Shown piece by piece: positions 5,148 through 6,480 of a DNA stretch of 6,480 nt. A program made the translations under genes and the position numbers. The stretch is from an uncultured Collinsella sp. (lineage in GTDB: Bacteria > Actinomycetota > Coriobacteriia > Coriobacteriales > Coriobacteriaceae). How positions within the stretch are numbered: position 1 is the stretch's first letter; every line of letters starts with the position of its first letter. The notes beneath the pieces are model-generated. The model was not told the DNA's origin, searched no databases, and saw nothing but the letters and a program-made list of their open reading frames with translations. The stretch lies in assembly GCA_900548565.1 (NCBI GenBank), contig URKV01000101.1, positions 1-6,480 of the forward strand, read 5' to 3'.

Positions 5148-6070
5148 TGGGTACCGTGAACATGGCCGTCGATTTCGGCGGCGTCAAGATGCAGAACCCC
5201 ATCAACACCGCAGCCGGTACCTTTGGCTACGGCTGGCAGTTCCAGAACTTTTTTGATGTTTCCCAGCTGGGCGCCATCACCACCAAGGGCTGCGCTGCCG
5301 AGCCCTGGCCCGGCAACCCCGCGCCCCGCATGGCCGAGATTCCCGGCGGTATGATCAACTCCGTGGGCCTTCAGAACCCCGGCGTGGCCGCCTTTGCTCG
5401 CGAGTCCGGTCCGTGGCTCGAACAGCTGTCCAAGGACGGCTGCCAGGTCATCTGTCAGGTTGCCGGCCACTCCGTTGACGAGTTTGTCCGCGCACTCGAG
5501 ATGTATGTCGAGCTGTGCCCCTGGGCTGCCGGCTACGAGATCAACGTGAGCTGCCCCAATATCGCCGCCGGCGGTGCCGCCATGGGCTCCACGCCCGAGG
5601 GCGCCTCTTCCGTTATGGCTGCCTGCCGCAAGGTGACCGATAAGCCGCTGTTCGTAAAGATGGCGCCGGTCAACGTCGCTGAGATTGCCAAGGCTCTCGA
5701 GGCCGCCGGCGCCGACGGCCTTTCGGTCATCAACTCCATCCAGGGCATGGCTATTGACGTGCACACTCGCAAGTCCCGCGTGGCCAAGCCCAAGGGTGGC
5801 CTTTCGGGCCCGCTGTGTCACCACATCGCCGTGCGCATGGTCTGGGAGGTCGCCCAGGCCGTCGATATCCCCATCAACGGTGTCGGCGGCGTCATGACGG
5901 GCGAAGATGCGGCCGAGTTTATCCTCGCTGGCGCCACCTGCGTGTCGGTCGGCATGGCCAACTTCGTCGATCCGTGCGCTTCGATTAAGATCGCGCACGA
6001 GCTCGAGGCCTGGGCGGAGTCCCAGGGCGTGAAGGACATCAACGAGCTGGTAGGTGCTTTCGAATGCTAG
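5147..6070 (+). CDS. pyrD: Dihydroorotate dehydrogenase B (NAD+), catalytic subunit
   Basis: The FMN-containing cytoplasmic subunit that oxidises dihydroorotate to orotate, paired with PyrK. With the start at 5147 it has 307 residues. It shows NPINTAAGTFGYG (17-29), TTKGC (45-49), NSVGLQNPG (71-79), EINVSCPN (131-138) with C136 as the catalytic base typical of class 1 enzymes (class 2 has serine), FVKMAP (169-174), VINSIQGMAID (194-204), GGLSGP (217-222) and NGVGGV (244-249), all FMN/substrate loops of the family. Start choice is uncertain: GTG 5147 overlaps the pyrK stop by one base and follows AGGTGGTGG (5131-5139). GTG 5156 and ATG 5162 (MAVDFGG) are alternatives with weaker sites. The frame is open much further upstream, but that part is pyrK in another frame. 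It overlaps pyrF by 7 nt. Confidence 0.95.
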   Translation: MGTVNMAVDFGGVKMQNPINTAAGTFGYGWQFQNFFDVSQLGAITTKGCAAEPWPGNPAPRMAEIPGGMINSVGLQNPGVAAFARESGPWLEQLSKDGCQVICQVAGHSVDEFVRALEMYVELCPWAAGYEINVSCPNIAAGGAAMGSTPEGASSVMAACRKVTDKPLFVKMAPVNVAEIAKALEAAGADGLSVINSIQGMAIDVHTRKSRVAKPKGGLSGPLCHHIAVRMVWEVAQAVDIPINGVGGVMTGEDAAEFILAGATCVSVGMANFVDPCASIKIAHELEAWAESQGVKDINELVGAFEC

Positions 6071-6437
6071 AGACCGATGCCCGCGACCGCGTTATCGTCG
6101 CCCTCGACTGCGACCGTGAGCGTGCGCTCGAGCTCGCCCACGAGCTTTCTGGTCATGCCGCCTGGCTCAAGGTTGGCATGACGCTCTATTACGCTGAGGG
6201 CCCCGAGATCGTCAAGACCTTTAAGGACCTGGGCTTTAAGGTCTTCCTTGACCTTAAGTTCCATGATATTCCGCATCAGGTTCGCGGTGCCGCCCGTTCG
6301 GCCTCGCTTGCCGGTGCCGACCTGCTCTCGGTTCACGGCTTGGGTTCGGGCGCCATGCTCGCTGCCTGCCGCGAGGGTGCCGAAGAGGCGCGCGAGGACC
6401 GCGCCAAGCTCGTCGCCATCACCGTGCTCACGAGCAT
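6064..6437 (+). CDS. pyrF: Orotidine 5'-phosphate decarboxylase, N-terminal fragment cut by contig end
   Basis: PyrF decarboxylates OMP to UMP, the last step of the pathway. The fragment has 124 complete codons of a protein normally near 230-240 residues. RVIVALDC (9-16) is the usual first strand, LKVGM (35-39) binds substrate, and FLDLKFHDIPHQV (61-73) holds the catalytic Asp-Lys-Asp set (D63, K65, D68). DLLSVHGLGS (87-96) and ITVLTS (119-124) follow, all in family order. The ATG at 6064 lies within the end of pyrD (ATGCTAG), with AGGTG about 8 nt upstream, so translation is probably coupled. Everything after TVLTS is adapter, including the false tail CLLYTSPSPRDS. The family usually has methionine after VLTS, which suits the AT left at 6436-6437. 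Residues needed for the phosphate site lie in the missing half. Confidence 0.95.
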
Positions 6438-6480
6438 CTGTCTCTTATACACATCTCCGAGCCCACGAGACTCCTGAGCA
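6438..6480 (+). other. Untrimmed Nextera i7 adapter (sequencing artefact)
   Basis: Positions 6438-6456 are the Tn5 mosaic end in the read-through direction, 6457-6471 are the read-2 adapter, and 6472-6479 are the index TCCTGAGC followed by A. It is the exact reverse complement of positions 6-48, the same library adapter. The resulting 43-bp terminal inverted repeat is artificial, and genomic sequence ends at about 6437. Confidence 0.98.

Noticed and set aside
1..6480. The 43-bp terminal inverted repeat as a Tn5-like transposon
   Set aside because: The repeat includes sequencing primer and index bases and is at the exact contig ends, so it is library adapter. No transposase or resistance gene is present.

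Overview
The window is a short assembled contig from a GC-rich anaerobe, most likely a gut-type member of the Coriobacteriia (Collinsella or a relative). That assignment is an inference from three things: strong G/C preference at third codon positions, an AdhE-type fermentative alcohol dehydrogenase, and a pyrR-led pyrimidine operon that uses the PyrK/PyrD (class 1B) dihydroorotate dehydrogenase. No marker here fixes the species. Positions 1-48 and 6438-6480 are not genomic. They are Illumina Nextera i7 adapter (Tn5 mosaic end plus index) left on both contig ends, so real sequence runs from about 49 to 6437 and both terminal genes are cut by the assembly, not by biology.

Layout. 49-314 (minus): the first 88 codons of adhE, with a probable extended -10 promoter at 355-363 and a perfect 12-bp dyad at 407-436 further upstream. 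468-712: a small decayed mobile element. A perfect 17-bp inverted repeat brackets the remains of an IS200-like (Y1/RAYT) transposase, broken by two stops and a frameshift. 716-748: a strong intrinsic terminator reading leftward that ends the rpmB transcript, lying almost against the element. 817-1005 (minus): rpmB, ribosomal protein L28 of the four-cysteine type. 1066-1456: divergent promoter region and a long pyr leader.

1457-6437 (plus) is a nearly complete de novo UMP operon: pyrR (regulator), pyrB (aspartate carbamoyltransferase), pyrC (dihydroorotase), pyrK (electron-transfer subunit), pyrD (dihydroorotate dehydrogenase catalytic subunit) and the start of pyrF (OMP decarboxylase). Together these turn carbamoyl phosphate and aspartate into orotate, and finally OMP into UMP. 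Carbamoyl-phosphate synthetase and pyrE are not in the window. pyrR/pyrB, pyrB/pyrC, pyrK/pyrD and pyrD/pyrF are overlapping or only a few bases apart. The one real gap (92 bp, pyrC to pyrK) holds a terminator-like hairpin that may set a lower level for the distal genes.

The leader of pyrR contains a hairpin with the layout of a PyrR-binding loop (hexaloop CAAAGA, 5-bp upper stem, 5' internal bulge), followed at once by an intrinsic terminator with seven Ts. The lower 3' arm of the hairpin shares bases with the terminator, so the two full structures exclude each other. This leader and the RAYT relic are the most interesting parts of an otherwise ordinary region. I saw no tRNA, CRISPR array, defence system or undescribed gene cluster.
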